A stretch of DNA of 64,000 bases from Pachypanchax playfairii (taxonomy: Eukaryota; Chordata; Actinopteri; Cyprinodontiformes; Aplocheilidae): the NCBI GenBank assembly GCA_006937955.1, contig SSNP01000124.1:1-64000 (forward strand), written 5' to 3'. The notes beneath the pieces were generated by a model. The model saw only the letters and a program-made list of their open reading frames with translations, searched no databases and had not been told where the DNA came from. Shown one piece after another: positions 23,172 to 34,900 of this stretch (its first letter is position 1; each line of letters starts with the position of its first letter). Both the position numbers and the translations under genes were made by a program.

Positions 23172-24119
23172 GAAAGCTCTTTGGATGGAAAGAAAATGTC
23201 TTCAAACCCCAAGAAAAGGTCCAATTGCTTTTATCACACCTATTAATATTATCATACCCCATTTCACCAGAAGAAATGCTTTAACACACTCACCTCCAGG
23301 AAGACGGCACGCATGTTCTATACTAACATGAAAATTTAACATTAAAAGTGACTAAAAATACCTCTCGCACACAAAGTTTAGTGTTCACATTGATAAAAAG
23401 AACAAACAGAAACTTAGAGCAAGCTGGTGTGTATTTTTATCATATTACTGTGAATGTATTTTTCCCCAGTTTGAAAATGATATTTTCTTCTCAAAACCAA
23501 AGAAAATATGGAGCTGTGCAGATCACAGCTGTGAGTTGGGTGCAGGGCTGCGGTATATGTAGCATGGCTCATCTGAGCACCAGTTCCTCCATCACTGGCG
23601 CCATCACCTGGTTTCTGAACCCACTCTGCAACTTTTACACAATTCCTTCAAGACTGAACATCTGGGAAAATAAATTCAGTACTTCATAGTGACCCTCACT
23701 GCAATAGAAATGGAAACGCTCACAATCAAACTATTCCATGACTATTACATGTTTAAACATTTTCCAGTCAAACATCCCCAAAGCAGAGGGCAGGTCCCGA
23801 ATGAAGCCATCAGTGTTCTCCACTGCAGACTAAACCAGAGCCTTGAGATAAAAAACCTGATGTGAAAATAAAATTGAGTGTTTAGATCATCCAAAGTAAA
23901 GTAAAAAGCAATAAAGAATATTAAAGGCAAAGATCTGGAAACTAAAGGCACATTTTTCAGCCCGTTGTTTAAATACACCAGAGGGACATCTGTGCAGAAT
24001 CCACACCAGATTGGTCAAGGCCCGGGTTAACAACGACCGCCACCAGTGCTATTAACCTGCAGCGTGCTGATGAAAATTGGGCTAATAATAAAATAATAAT
24101 AACAAAATATCGATGTGGT
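23172..24119. other. Intergenic, no gene seen
   Basis: No convincing exon, RNA gene or repeat family was recognised. Confidence 0.4.
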
Positions 24120-24996
24120 TTATTTTTGCCATTAAGCTTGTACCTTACACAGTGTGTTGGGCCAAGAAGGACCTCACACAGGCTGTAGAACAGCTATTCT
24201 TGTCCTTAGATGACTGGAAAGCTGTAGAAAAAAAGGTGAGTTATTTCCTCTGAAAAATCAGTTTAAGATGCATTTGAAGATGTGTTTGCTTTCATTCCTA
24301 CTAAGTATATTTTGGGGGATTTCAGTAAAAAAAAGGAAAATGTTGAAAAGGACTGTGATGCTGTTTCCCTTACAGATGTTCCTGTAGATGAAGCTGAAAT
24401 GGAAACAGGAAGCCAATCAGTCAACCTCCTTGTGTGACACTGATTCCTTGTCCTCCAGCAAAAACACTCGCAAAAAAAAAACAGCAAGTGAATACACCCC
24501 CAAAAACCCTCCAGGAAAATTATTACCATGCCGTCAAGCCCAGTTGGTAAAAGGGTTGTGGAGGTAGAGAGCCGTGATACAGAGGACACTGCCTTAAAAC
24601 CAAATACTGTATCATGATCAGCACGATCTGTCTCACTTGCCAAAACAGGATCTTTTCCTGGAGTATGAGATTATGGATCTGACAAAACCCAACCCCAAAA
24701 AGCTTGATGGACTGCCCAGACTGGAACCTAAATCAAACACGTATCAAACTATGAGAACAGTATCGTCACTGAAACCACTTGCAAGCTTCAAGGAAAGGTT
24801 TCAAAAGAGAAGCGAGGACGATACCACGCTGCCTAAAAATGATACGGAACCGCGTGAGCTCTCCAGACTTGTGAGACTGGACAAAGTGTTTCTGTCCAAA
24901 GGTGTTTCTCTCTTGGATTCACAAGGTGTTGAAAGTAGTCCTCTGAAATGTGACCATGTTTTACAGTTTACCAAGCTTGAAGCCTGTTCAGAATGA
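24120..24996 (+). pseudogene. Unrecognised coding-like remnant
   Basis: Coding-like segments on the + strand change frame and are broken by stops. One reads SLDDWKAVEKK, followed by a GTGAGT donor and an AG at about 24266. The next continues DAFEDVFAFIPTKYILGDF and DVPVDEAEMETGSQS to a stop near 24435. A later 120-codon stretch (24637-24996) contains LTKPNPKKLDGLPRLEPKS and SSLKPLASFKERFQKR. The composition looks like protein coding, but I know no family. A decayed gene or diverged exons of a small gene are both possible. Confidence 0.25.
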
Positions 24997-26252
24997 TGCT
25001 GCTGTGCTGTTATATTCAGCTGCCAGTGTAACCACAGGTCCATCGTTGTAAGTCTGATTCAAAACCAAAATCTGTGCTCATCAGGAACAGAGTGACCCAT
25101 ACATGTTTCTATTTAAGAACTGAATGAATGAAGATGGGAAATGGCTAATTTCATGTATGTTTGTATTGATTGTTAGGCCAAGGAATTTATATTTCAAGTT
25201 TTAATGGGTTACAAAAGTATTTTTTCCTTAAACTGCACTTTAAGTTTGAGGGTTTTCTTGCAAAAGCACTTTTTTGCCAACACTGATGTGACCGGGGACA
25301 TAAAACGTAAAAACGAAATGGAAAATTCTTGTGACATAACAAATTGATTGTTTTTTTTATTATTTTCTTATCTTTCATTTGTTTTGGTTTGTAAACATAT
25401 TCTCAGTAATCCAAAGGTAAAGCCCAACAATTAACTGTGTGTTAACTCTCACCTGGAACCCAAATCAGGCCACAAACATGAGATTTACAGCATTATTTGT
25501 GCATGCGATCGTATTTACACGACACATAGTGTTTTATTTGACCCTTTCTTGACTTGACAGTGTTAGTCTGAAATCATTTTTTTTGCACTTTGGGTTGGTT
25601 TGTAGAACTTCCAACAAAACTTAAAAAAAAAAACCAAGAACAAACCTCAACAAATTGTGCTGCCAAACGCTGATGCATTCCGAAAAAACATACTGATGTT
25701 CCACAAACAGAAGGGAAAAAGAACGTAAAGGAATTCAAAACTGGAAAACTTTTAGGTTGCTAGTGTTCAGAAGCAGTCGGCCATCATTCACAGAGGAACA
25801 TCATCTTCAGAGAAAAACACACCAAAATGATCAAGATCATGTCTATTTTCAGAGAATCAGTTTTAAAAGAATCACTAGTTTGGTGATGAGGAGAAGAAAT
25901 CATCATCGAGTATTTCACATCACACAGAAGCAAATGTTCAGATGAATAGTTTAATTAGCACGTGTTTGATCACCAGTGAAGAACCTGCTCTGCAGCTTAT
26001 TTTCATTGTGGCTCACAGATTTTTTGCTCATTTTGTTATGAGGTTGTTTTCTCTTCAGCGACCCCTCAAATTTCTCCGAGGAGCTGTTCCACTGTTCTGG
26101 GCTGACTGTCTGTCTCCGCTCTGACCTCTATCTACGTCTTCGTATGATGACCTTGTGATGACCAACTACCTCACAGGTCCAGTTTTCAGTCTGTCCTGGC
26201 AGACTATGACATCCAACAGGTGAGCTGATGGATGAGCAGGCGGAGAGCTTGT
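24997..26252. other. Intergenic, no gene seen
   Basis: Nothing recognised except short open frames. An AG-flanked open stretch at about 26060-26155 is broken by stops. Confidence 0.4.
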
Positions 26253-27390
26253 GAGATGGGCTGGATGAGCTCGAGGATGAAGTGCAGGAACAGAGTGAGG
26301 AGCAGGAGGAGCAACATGATGAGGAGGAGCTAGAAGACATGGAGCTTGGGGATAAAAATGATGCTGGAAGTAAGTTTGAAGGAGCATCAGGAGGTGGGTT
26401 AGAGGGATGCTGGGATCTGGAGGCCAAAGAACTTTTGGAACAGGTTGGTTCTGGTACTCTTTTAAGGATCAGCCATGGACTTTTAGTGCTGTCGGTATTT
26501 GGAACTAATTTGGCTGTCCAAATGTAACGCTCAACCTGAAGACAGAATTTAAAAAGGAGAAACGTTTAACCTGCAGTAGGGGGGAATGACTCATTAGATA
26601 AACTCAAATTATTTGATGGCAGTCTATAATAAGGTAGCCATCATTTAGCATTTTGTAACAAAAATTCACTACAGTATAAGGTCAAAAGCATTTATGTGTA
26701 TTTTTTCTTTAAACAAAAAATAATTTTCCCCCTTAAACTTGTCAAAGTATATCCAATTAGATGTTAAAAAGACTTAATTCTACCAGCTTGATATTTTTTT
26801 AAATGTTGGAGGATATTTCTCTGAGTTTCATGCATACAAGCACAGATCTGCGATACAAGTTCAAATAATTTGAATAAACGTGATTAGCTAAAATAAATGC
26901 GTAGCACGTGCGGTCTCCTTCGAAATGTTAAATACTAATTAAAGCAGGTATAATTGTTATTGTATATGTACAAATTTATATTTACTTTCAAGATAATTTG
27001 GCCTGTGTCAGTTGTTGGTATAAAAACTAGACAAACGTCGATTAATGATTTTTTAACATCGCAATTAGCTCAATAAAATAGTTAGCTTAGTGCAATTTTA
27101 ACAAGGACTCTTCCCTCAGAGATGCACAAAAAATACGTTTTAAAACAATAAATCTCACTTCTTTCATGGTGATGCAGCTTCTGTCCGAGTTGTTCACGAG
27201 GATAAGTTCGTTACTAAGTCAAGATAAAAAAAATAAACATAAACAAATCTAAACGTGTTCTGTTTGCGAGTGTTTCCTTTATGCCGACTGTATATGACTT
27301 AAAAACGTTACTTGTACATAACCTTTTTTGTTTAATTTAAGCTGAAGCCTCAACAGGCCATAATCTGGCACCAGTATGACAGAAGAGATG
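26253..27390 (+). other. Possible exons of an unknown gene
   Basis: An acidic open segment at about 26253-26445 (ELEDEVQEQSEEQEE, then WDLEAKELLEQ) ends at a GT. A 49-nt open block at 27342-27390 follows TTTAATTTAAG, precedes GTATGT and reads LKPQQAIIWHQYDRRD. No family is recognised, and the two blocks may be unrelated. Confidence 0.18.
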
Positions 27391-27641
27391 GTATGTTTTA
27401 CAGATTGTGGATTTTTTTGGAAGAAACAGCACACGTTCACGCTTAACATACATTTTGTGCATTATTAGTTCAGATTAGCAGATGGAGATCTGTGCTGTAA
27501 AGAGAAGCTAGTTAACTTCAACACACGTAAAAGTATCATACAAACTTAAAAAGAAATGTCAGTAATTAAAGTTAATTTATAATTGGGAATGATTTTCAGT
27601 GGGAAAAAAGAGACATTGATACATATAAAAAAATGGTTTCG

Positions 27642-27713
27642 TTCCCTGACCGGGAATCGAACCCGGGCCGCGGCGGTGAGAGCGCCGAATCCTAACCACT
27701 AGACCACCAATAT
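27642..27713 (-). pseudogene. tRNA-Glu (CTC) with destroyed 5' acceptor strand
   Basis: The reverse strand matches vertebrate tRNA-Glu(CTC): A box TAGTGGTTAGG, anticodon region CGCTCTCAC, B box GGTTCGATTCC, and 3' acceptor strand TCAGGGA. The first four bases, expected TCCC, are ATAT, so the top four acceptor pairs cannot form. The internal promoter boxes are intact, so it may still be transcribed, but a stable mature tRNA is unlikely. Confidence 0.8.
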
Positions 27714-28173
27714 TAATATTTCAAGTTGTTATTTTTAGCTTAGGATCTACCCAGAGGAAACAACAAGAAATTACTCTTCATCACAACTAAGAACCTAAAA
27801 GAGTTTTTGACTTCCTTTAAAATGTCACAAAAACAGACATGTTATTTCCAAAGTCATTATCTTGTTAACTAGATATTCATTGTGATTGAGGATATTTTGA
27901 AAGTAATGCCTTATAGGTTGTTTTACTCCAGATTACAAAATTATTCATATACTTTCCCAGAAGTGGACACTTGCTCCAAACAGATCAAACAGCAGTCCTG
28001 TGATTGTAAAATAGAACAAAAACAACAACAGGACCCACTGCAGTTTGCATATTGCTGTGGGACTGGAGTGAAAGACAGCAACATACACCTACTTCAACAA
28101 ACTTACTGTCATCTGGACAAACCCTGAGGATCATGGATGTCATGTTTAAACACTGCTTGAGTCCAACTGTTAG
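27714..28173. other. Intergenic, no gene seen
   Basis: No supported feature. A CA/AAC-rich stretch lies near 28015-28035. Confidence 0.4.
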
Positions 28174-30310
28174 TTACGTGTTTCTCTTTTTATTGACAAA
28201 CCAGCCCCAAGACACTTGCTCCCCAGCTGTCACACTGACGTCATCACGCCACCTCCATAGTCCTCTCAACATCCAGTCCAGTTTACATGATGGACATCTG
28301 GTCATGTCTCTTGGGTACTTGGTTTTGATTACACTATTCTGGGCCTCTGTCAATTGGCTCACTTCTGTCCATGCTGCCTTGATTTTAGCCTCCAACCTTC
28401 TTTTCCATGGTGGGTATTTTATCTCATGGTTGCTCTTCTGGTAGCCAAGCATTCTAAGGATCATTGTTGCTGATGTTTATATCAGTTCAATGGTTTCAGT
28501 GATAGTTGATGCAGAGATTGATCGCAATGCTGCATTCACATCTTATTGGAGACTTTCTGATGGTACTTGGCCTCTGCAATTGGTGTCAATGTTACCTGGT
28601 GTTCATTCTTGCCAGGATCTTATCTTTCAGCTCAGTTACTGTCTCATTCAGTGCTACAGTACTTGGGACTTTGTACTGAAGTTATGGATGGGGAGTTGAT
28701 GTTAACTCCTCTCTAACCTTGTGTCTTGGCTTCCCCTTGCCGTAGCATTTGTGTTGTACCTCGTCTATCTCAAATTGCGATAACAGTTGCCATTAGTGGA
28801 TGTTGGAATGCTGAGCTACTAGCTGTTTGGCTGTTAGTGTTAAGTTGAGGTTTTGAAGTAACCATTATTCCCACATTCTTTTCATGTAACCCCTCTGACT
28901 AGGGTTACAGAAGTACATTCCAGATGAGCCTTGTTCCCACATCTCATCCATTTCTGCCCTTTTCCAGTGGCCCATTTTTCATCAAAGGGCTCTGATTCCC
29001 CAACACCTGATGCAGACCTTGTTTGGCCAGGCGACATCTGAGACGACATGTCGTACATTACATAATCTCTCATCACTGATTTATGAGGTAGGCAGTAGCG
29101 TGAAAGGTCTTGCCCAAGGACCCACAGGTGGCATATTTCTGTTGCTCACTTTCTCCGGCCAGATTTTGAACCAGGGTCTCTTGCATGTAAGTCAGGAGAT
29201 ATACATATAGTCATGTGTAAGTTGCTGCTGCTCACTGATTGTTCCACCATTTCCACCTGTGAGGAGTTATACCTCATTACCATAACCTATCCACGCCCCT
29301 TTATAAGGGGAGTGAGTTCATTCATTCACTACCAGTATGTTGTATGCCTCTGAATTGCAATCATCAAGCTTTTCCTGAACCAGTAACCTGTCCATTTGCC
29401 TTCTAGTAGCTTTGTATTTGGACCAAACCTGACCCAGCCTTCTGCCTTCTCTTTTGGTACCTTGTCTGCCTCTGATCACTTGGATTTTTTGATGAATCTG
29501 ACCGCTTGCTCTCTCTCTCTCACCAGTAGGCACAGAAGGCAACCACAGGCCTAATGCAGAGGGAATGTCTGCAAGACAGCAGAGTAACCCCTGCCACAGC
29601 GGGAGGGTGCTCTAAGAGGACATAGGCCAAGAAGTCCCAGAACCCAGCTGTCTGCCCTCACCCCCCAATACAAGGCAAAGCCAAGGCTCAGAAACCCTGG
29701 GGACCAGGGATCAGCCCCACTCAACTTGACACCTGCCTGCACCAGAGAGTCAAGCGACACCCACCACCTGTGCAGCAGCTACACCCCAACACCCAGCACA
29801 GTGGTAGCTACAAGCGAGGGGCATGATGGAGCCCCACAAAGAGGCTGGCCAGTAAGGAGGATGGAGTAGGAGCCCCCAATCACCCTCAGACCCACCCCCC
29901 GAGCAACAGGCAGTCTGAGCCCTCTGAGAAACCAAGCAGCTGGCCAGGAGCCCACAATGCCACAACAGCAGCCAGGTCCCCACACAGCCTACACCAAACT
30001 GAGGTGAGCCACATCCACACTGGGACTGGTAGCATCCTCCAGACCACCCGTAGGCAATGCCCATCCCACAGGAATGTAGAACCTGTAGCAGAGGTTCGGG
30101 GGGTGGGGCCCCCAACAACCCCATCCAGCATGAGTTGAGTGTTTGTGAGTGAGTTGGTGGACGTGAATGAGGCAGCCCCCATGCACCCCCACAACCACCA
30201 ACCCCCGAATCCTTAATGCTACGTGACACTGGCTGGGCACTGATGAGAACTGGGGGCTCCCCACATCATTAAGGGGCCAGGTCCCTAACTGCCTCCCCAT
30301 CCGTATCCAG
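28174..30310 (-). mobile_element. Degenerate non-LTR retrotransposon (LINE), antisense
   Basis: On the - strand, PPWKRRLEAKIKAAWTEVSQ at about 28390 matches a motif I know from a common fish retrotransposon polyprotein. The GC-rich part 29540-30310 ends in CAGGCAGCACT-type sequence, as in fish LINE leader regions. Many stops are present. The clade is not assigned, and several fragments may be joined. Confidence 0.5.
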
Positions 30311-30379
30311 GCAGCACTATCTTCTCCAATGAATTTAAAACAATTCAGCCTGCTTTGTATTCCCCCATAATTTTAATGT

Positions 30380-30950
30380 GTAAAAATCTCCAGAAAACAC
30401 AGGTGGATGCCTCCACAGTCACCTGGATTAAAGGCTACCTCATAAACAGACCACAGTATGTAAAACTGAAGGACTGTGTCTGGCCAGGTGATCAGCAGCA
30501 CAGGAATACCACAGGGGACTGTACTCTCGCATTCATTTTGACTCTGTACACCTCAGATTTTTAGTACAGGTCAAAGTCTGTGGATCAGAGTTGGACAAGA
30601 GACTGAGTACAGAGACTTGGTGGACCGCTTTGTGGCATGATATGGGAACAATCATCTTATTTTGAATGTGAATGAGACAAAAGAGATGATTGTGGATTTT
30701 AGGAGGAGCACAACATGTAGCAACCTTCCATCACGAGAAGAAGTTGAGGTGATGGAGGCGTATATATACTGTGATGTTCACCTGGACAACAGACTGAACT
30801 GGTAATGCAACAGTGATGCTGTTTTTAAGTAGGCACAGAGCAGAATGGACTTCTTATGGTGGCTTAGGTTCTTTGATGTTTGCAGCAAGATGTTGAAGAT
30901 GCTTAAAAAAATTAATTTCCCTTTGGGGATTAATAAATTATGACTGAATT
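30380..30950 (+). mobile_element. Reverse-transcriptase remnant of a CR1/L2/Rex1-like LINE
   Basis: WIKGYLINRPQYVKLKDCVW, then FILTLYTSDF, then after frameshifts LVDRFVAW-like and ETKEMIVDFRRS segments. These are the C-terminal reverse-transcriptase and thumb motifs common in fish CR1/Rex1-type LINEs. The 3' end is GGGATTAATAAATTATGACTG, a typical LINE tail. Stops and frameshifts make it dead. Confidence 0.75.
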
Positions 30951-31794
30951 GAACTACAACAAAACAAGTAATTTAACCAGTGGGTGGCATCAGAACAACT
31001 GCATTCATTAAAAAAACACCCAATACAGTATGTGTTGCAGTATTTTTAGCTTAGTTTGAGTAAACTTTGAACTCTGGCTTTCTGGCTTTTGGGTTGCAAT
31101 ATTAGCAATATGATATTGATAGACTGTGCAACATGAACATTTTTTATATGATCTGTCTAAACACACCTTGCAGTGTTATGATTCAGTCAAACTAACTAGT
31201 TACATTCGTTTGAAGTTCATTTGTGTCAAATGCACAACTGTGTACCTTAATAGTAAGATTCACTTAGCTAAACAGATATAAGCAAGCAACCAATATTTAT
31301 TGATCTCCATCATATTCACCAATCTACTGTCATAAATATAGACATAAAATCTGGAAGCCCACACATTGTGTGATGTACCGATTCATCAGCACACCTCAAA
31401 AGCATGCACATAGTAGTCAAACAGTTAAGAAACGTGTTGAAAAGGATTTCTTATAAAATCGAACACACTTTGGCATCAGTTTAGAACATTTCTTTTCAGT
31501 GCAATGGAAACAGCATCAAACAGGAAAAGAAATCAGCTGGAGTTTGAATACTGAATTATGTCTAAAATGAAAACACACACAAACACAAAAAACACTATAT
31601 GTGCAAACTGACACATCATATGAATAAATAAAACAAGTGAAACAAATAGCACAAACTGAAAATAATAAAACATTAACATGTTTCAATGACCACAAACTAT
31701 ACAGTTTCAGAATAAAAGCACAAGTCTGGAAAACTAATAAGCTCTGATGTTCTGACAGGTGTGTCTCGGACTGAAGACGAGCTTCTGGCAGGAG
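30951..31794. other. Intergenic, 3' side of ehbp1l1
   Basis: AT-rich sequence with no gene. It probably contains the rest of the ehbp1l1 3' UTR or its downstream flank. Confidence 0.4.
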
Positions 31795-31800
31795 TTTATT
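31795..31800 (-). terminator. ehbp1l1: Candidate polyadenylation signal of ehbp1l1
   Basis: AATAAA on the - strand lies only about 20 nt after the stop codon. A longer 3' UTR using another signal cannot be excluded. Confidence 0.35.
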
Positions 31801-31818
31801 TATTATTTATCGTCCTTT

Positions 31819-31906
31819 TCACTGTAACACACATTTGTCCTTGTTGCTGTATTTTCTCCTCCTCATCTCCAGGCCTCGCTCGAGCCGCTCATCCTCCTCC
31901 AGAGCA
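31819..31906 (-). CDS. ehbp1l1: ehbp1l1 last coding exon
   Basis: Encodes ALEEDERLERGLEMRRRKY and ends in CVLQ then TGA. CVLQ fits a CaaX box, so C-terminal prenylation is predicted, as known for EHBP1-family proteins. Confidence 0.93.
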
Positions 31907-34900
31907 CTGTGAACACAAAACACAAATTATCCTGTCAAGCTCCAGACTTGTTTTACTCAAAGTCTGCCAGAGAAAATAAATAAATATGAGAACTGCAAGT
32001 TGTTTTTTGTCTATTTGACTATTTTTTTTCCAAGCCTGCACTCACCCTCTCTCTTTGGCATCAATGTCTCTGATGATCTCGTCCCGTTGGTTAACCAACG
32101 ACACCAGCTCCTGGAGGAGCAGCTGCTCCCTCTGCTGCTGAGTGGACGACTTCTGCCAGTCTGCAAAACACACAGCAGGATTCTTTAGAACCAGAATCAG
32201 ATATATTTGGCCAAGAATTGTACACACAAGGAATTTGGCTCTGGTTCACATTTGCTTTGGTTTTTATAGACAGACATACGTACAGATAAATGAACATTGT
32301 TAGAAATAGAACACAGACATGGGACACATTAGCAGCACAGCCCACCATAAATGGCTGATTGGTGTTATAAGTTTGTTTATACAAATCCAATAGAATTATT
32401 TCCATGAGAGAATAAGTTATTTCTTGATTAAGGTGTTAAACATGTTGGTTCAACATGGTGATATTCTGGGAGAAAGAAACTGTTTTTGTGTCTTGTGGTT
32501 TTGGCGTACAGTGATCTGTAGAACCATACAGAGGGGAGAGAAGAGTTGAAATCCTGGGGGGAGAAGGTCCCTGTTGATGCTGCCTGCCTTTTTCCTCACT
32601 CTGGAGGAGTCCAGGTCCTGGATGGAGTAGTCATGTTCCATGTCTATGCTGACTGTCCATTTTAAGGTCCTGCGTGATGGTGGTCACCAGAAACCTGAGC
32701 TTGCCCACCACAGACACAGTTCTATTGTGTCTGATAACAGAGGACAGGGGTGGAGTCTCCTCCTTAAGTCCACTACTATCTCCACTTGATTGTTCTGACT
32801 GCACTGGAGGACCAGAATTTTCACTTCCTGTCTGTAAGTACATTATTCTTACTATTATTTCAAAATGAAGAGACTGAATCTAAAATGCCTCCTTGTTAAT
32901 CCAAGATTTGCAAAGTCCTCAGATGAAATGCCATGCTACCTTGCAATCAGCTATTATTTTTTGCACTAGCTTGACTTCTGCTTACCAATAAATTTAGCTA
33001 AATGTTCCAGTGGTAACTGAAAAGTGAACATATTTTCACACAGCTTCTGAGGAATTGAATGAATTACTTATATTTCATTGGCAAAACGTCAACATCAGTC
33101 GGGAAATTCTTAGTTGAAAACATTGTAGGACTAATGTTCTTAACATTACCTATATAAAGAAGCTTCATACTACTTAATAAAAAATGTAATGCTCCAAACA
33201 TCAAGACTAATTTGAAACAAATGAAAAAGGCTTGCGTGTGAGACTTGTGCATTCTTCTTCCTCCAGATCAAATTCAGATCAATATTCCTCAACCCACAGA
33301 TACACACACATATGATCACAGATCCTCTTAACAAAAACAAATGGACATGACCACCATGAAATGTTTCTTTTACTGACCTTCTATTGCCATCATAACCCGA
33401 AGCTCTCTGGTGAGAAGCTCAAATCTCCTTTCCAGATCCTGCTCCTCTTGTCTGTAAATGAGTCAGTAATCAGGACAATTTCAAGTAAATACTATGAGTG
33501 AATATAATTCCAGTACACGCACAGTAGCTCCAGGTGGTCCTGCCTGCGTATCAGAGCATTCTTCTTGTTCACCAAAGTGAACCATTCCTGAATCAGCCTC
33601 TCCTCTTCATCACGGTCACTTCCTAAAAAAAGAAGTAAGAAAGACAGAACAATATATACAGGTACATAAATGTACAGATTATTGAAAATAAAACTGCTTA
33701 AAATCTCCTTGATCAGTTATATTTAGGAAGGATAAAGCATTTAAACTGGTTTGAAAAGAATAAAAAAGCAGTTATGAACTGAGTTGGCTAAATTTGGGAT
33801 GAAATTTTTTTTGCAATTGCAACAATGAAAATCTTGCCTTAAAATGTTCACAGTAACATTTGCAAAATATTACAACTTGTATTTAAATAGTTACTTAGAA
33901 TCTGTTGAAATGAATAAACTGATAATCCCAGAAGACAACCCTAACTGTCGTGGGACAATCTATCAAATGACTTCAAGCTATTTTACTTTATTTTTCATGA
34001 TAAAATAACATTTTTAAAAGGGGAAACAGGTTTCAAACCAGTGTTAATTTTTGCAAGAAATTTTAATTTAGTTTTAGTCATAGTCTTTTGACTAAAATTC
34101 TTTTCAATTTTAGTCACAAAACTAGTTTTAATTGTAGTCTAATTTTAGTTGACGAAAATAAGTGTCAGTTTTAGTTGACTAAAATAAGTATATTTTAAAT
34201 ATGTTTTTGAAGTATTAATTTAACAACTGCAATATAGTATAGACATATTCTTACCACTCCACACTTCATCTGGTGTCTTCTCAAGCATCTCAAACAACTA
34301 CGGAAGCCTCTGCTCACCGCTCAATAAGCTGAGCTCTGATTGGTTCTTTTCAAAGTAGCCCCAGCTGTTAGCTTTTTGACTGATTCCTCTCTGCATCTTT
34401 CTTTTCCTCTGATTGGATTTCGTACCTGTCTATTTTCGTGTCGTCTTTTATTTGTCAACGAAAATCAACATAATTTTAGTCCTAATAATTGTCTCAAATA
34501 GGGCCGTCTATTTTAGTTTTCGTCCGCAAAAATATATTCGTGACTAAAATTATGACGAAATATTTTAGTCAACAAAATTAACACTGTTTCAAACAACTGC
34601 TCCTGGTTTAAATGAATTAAGTGTCCTTGTTACTCTGTCCTCACACCCCTGCGTGTGAAACTGACCTGTTTCCATGAGGCTTCGCAGACGTCTCTCCACC
34701 ACAGCAGCTCTGCTGTCGATGTGCTTCTGCTCTGTCTCCAATGCTGCCAACTCACTTATCACATACTGGCTTGTATCCTGCAGGCACTGACCACAAATAC
34801 CACCACACACACGAAAACGTATGAACATAAACACAACAATGGCCGGTAGCCACAGAAAAAGGAACCAAGGGTGAAGACAGCAGAGGAAGAGGAAGGAAGA

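Noticed and set aside
29750..30229. Overlapping Cys/Gly/Trp-rich frames on the - strand
   Set aside because: They are shadows of a GC-rich LINE fragment; no conserved motif and no start context.
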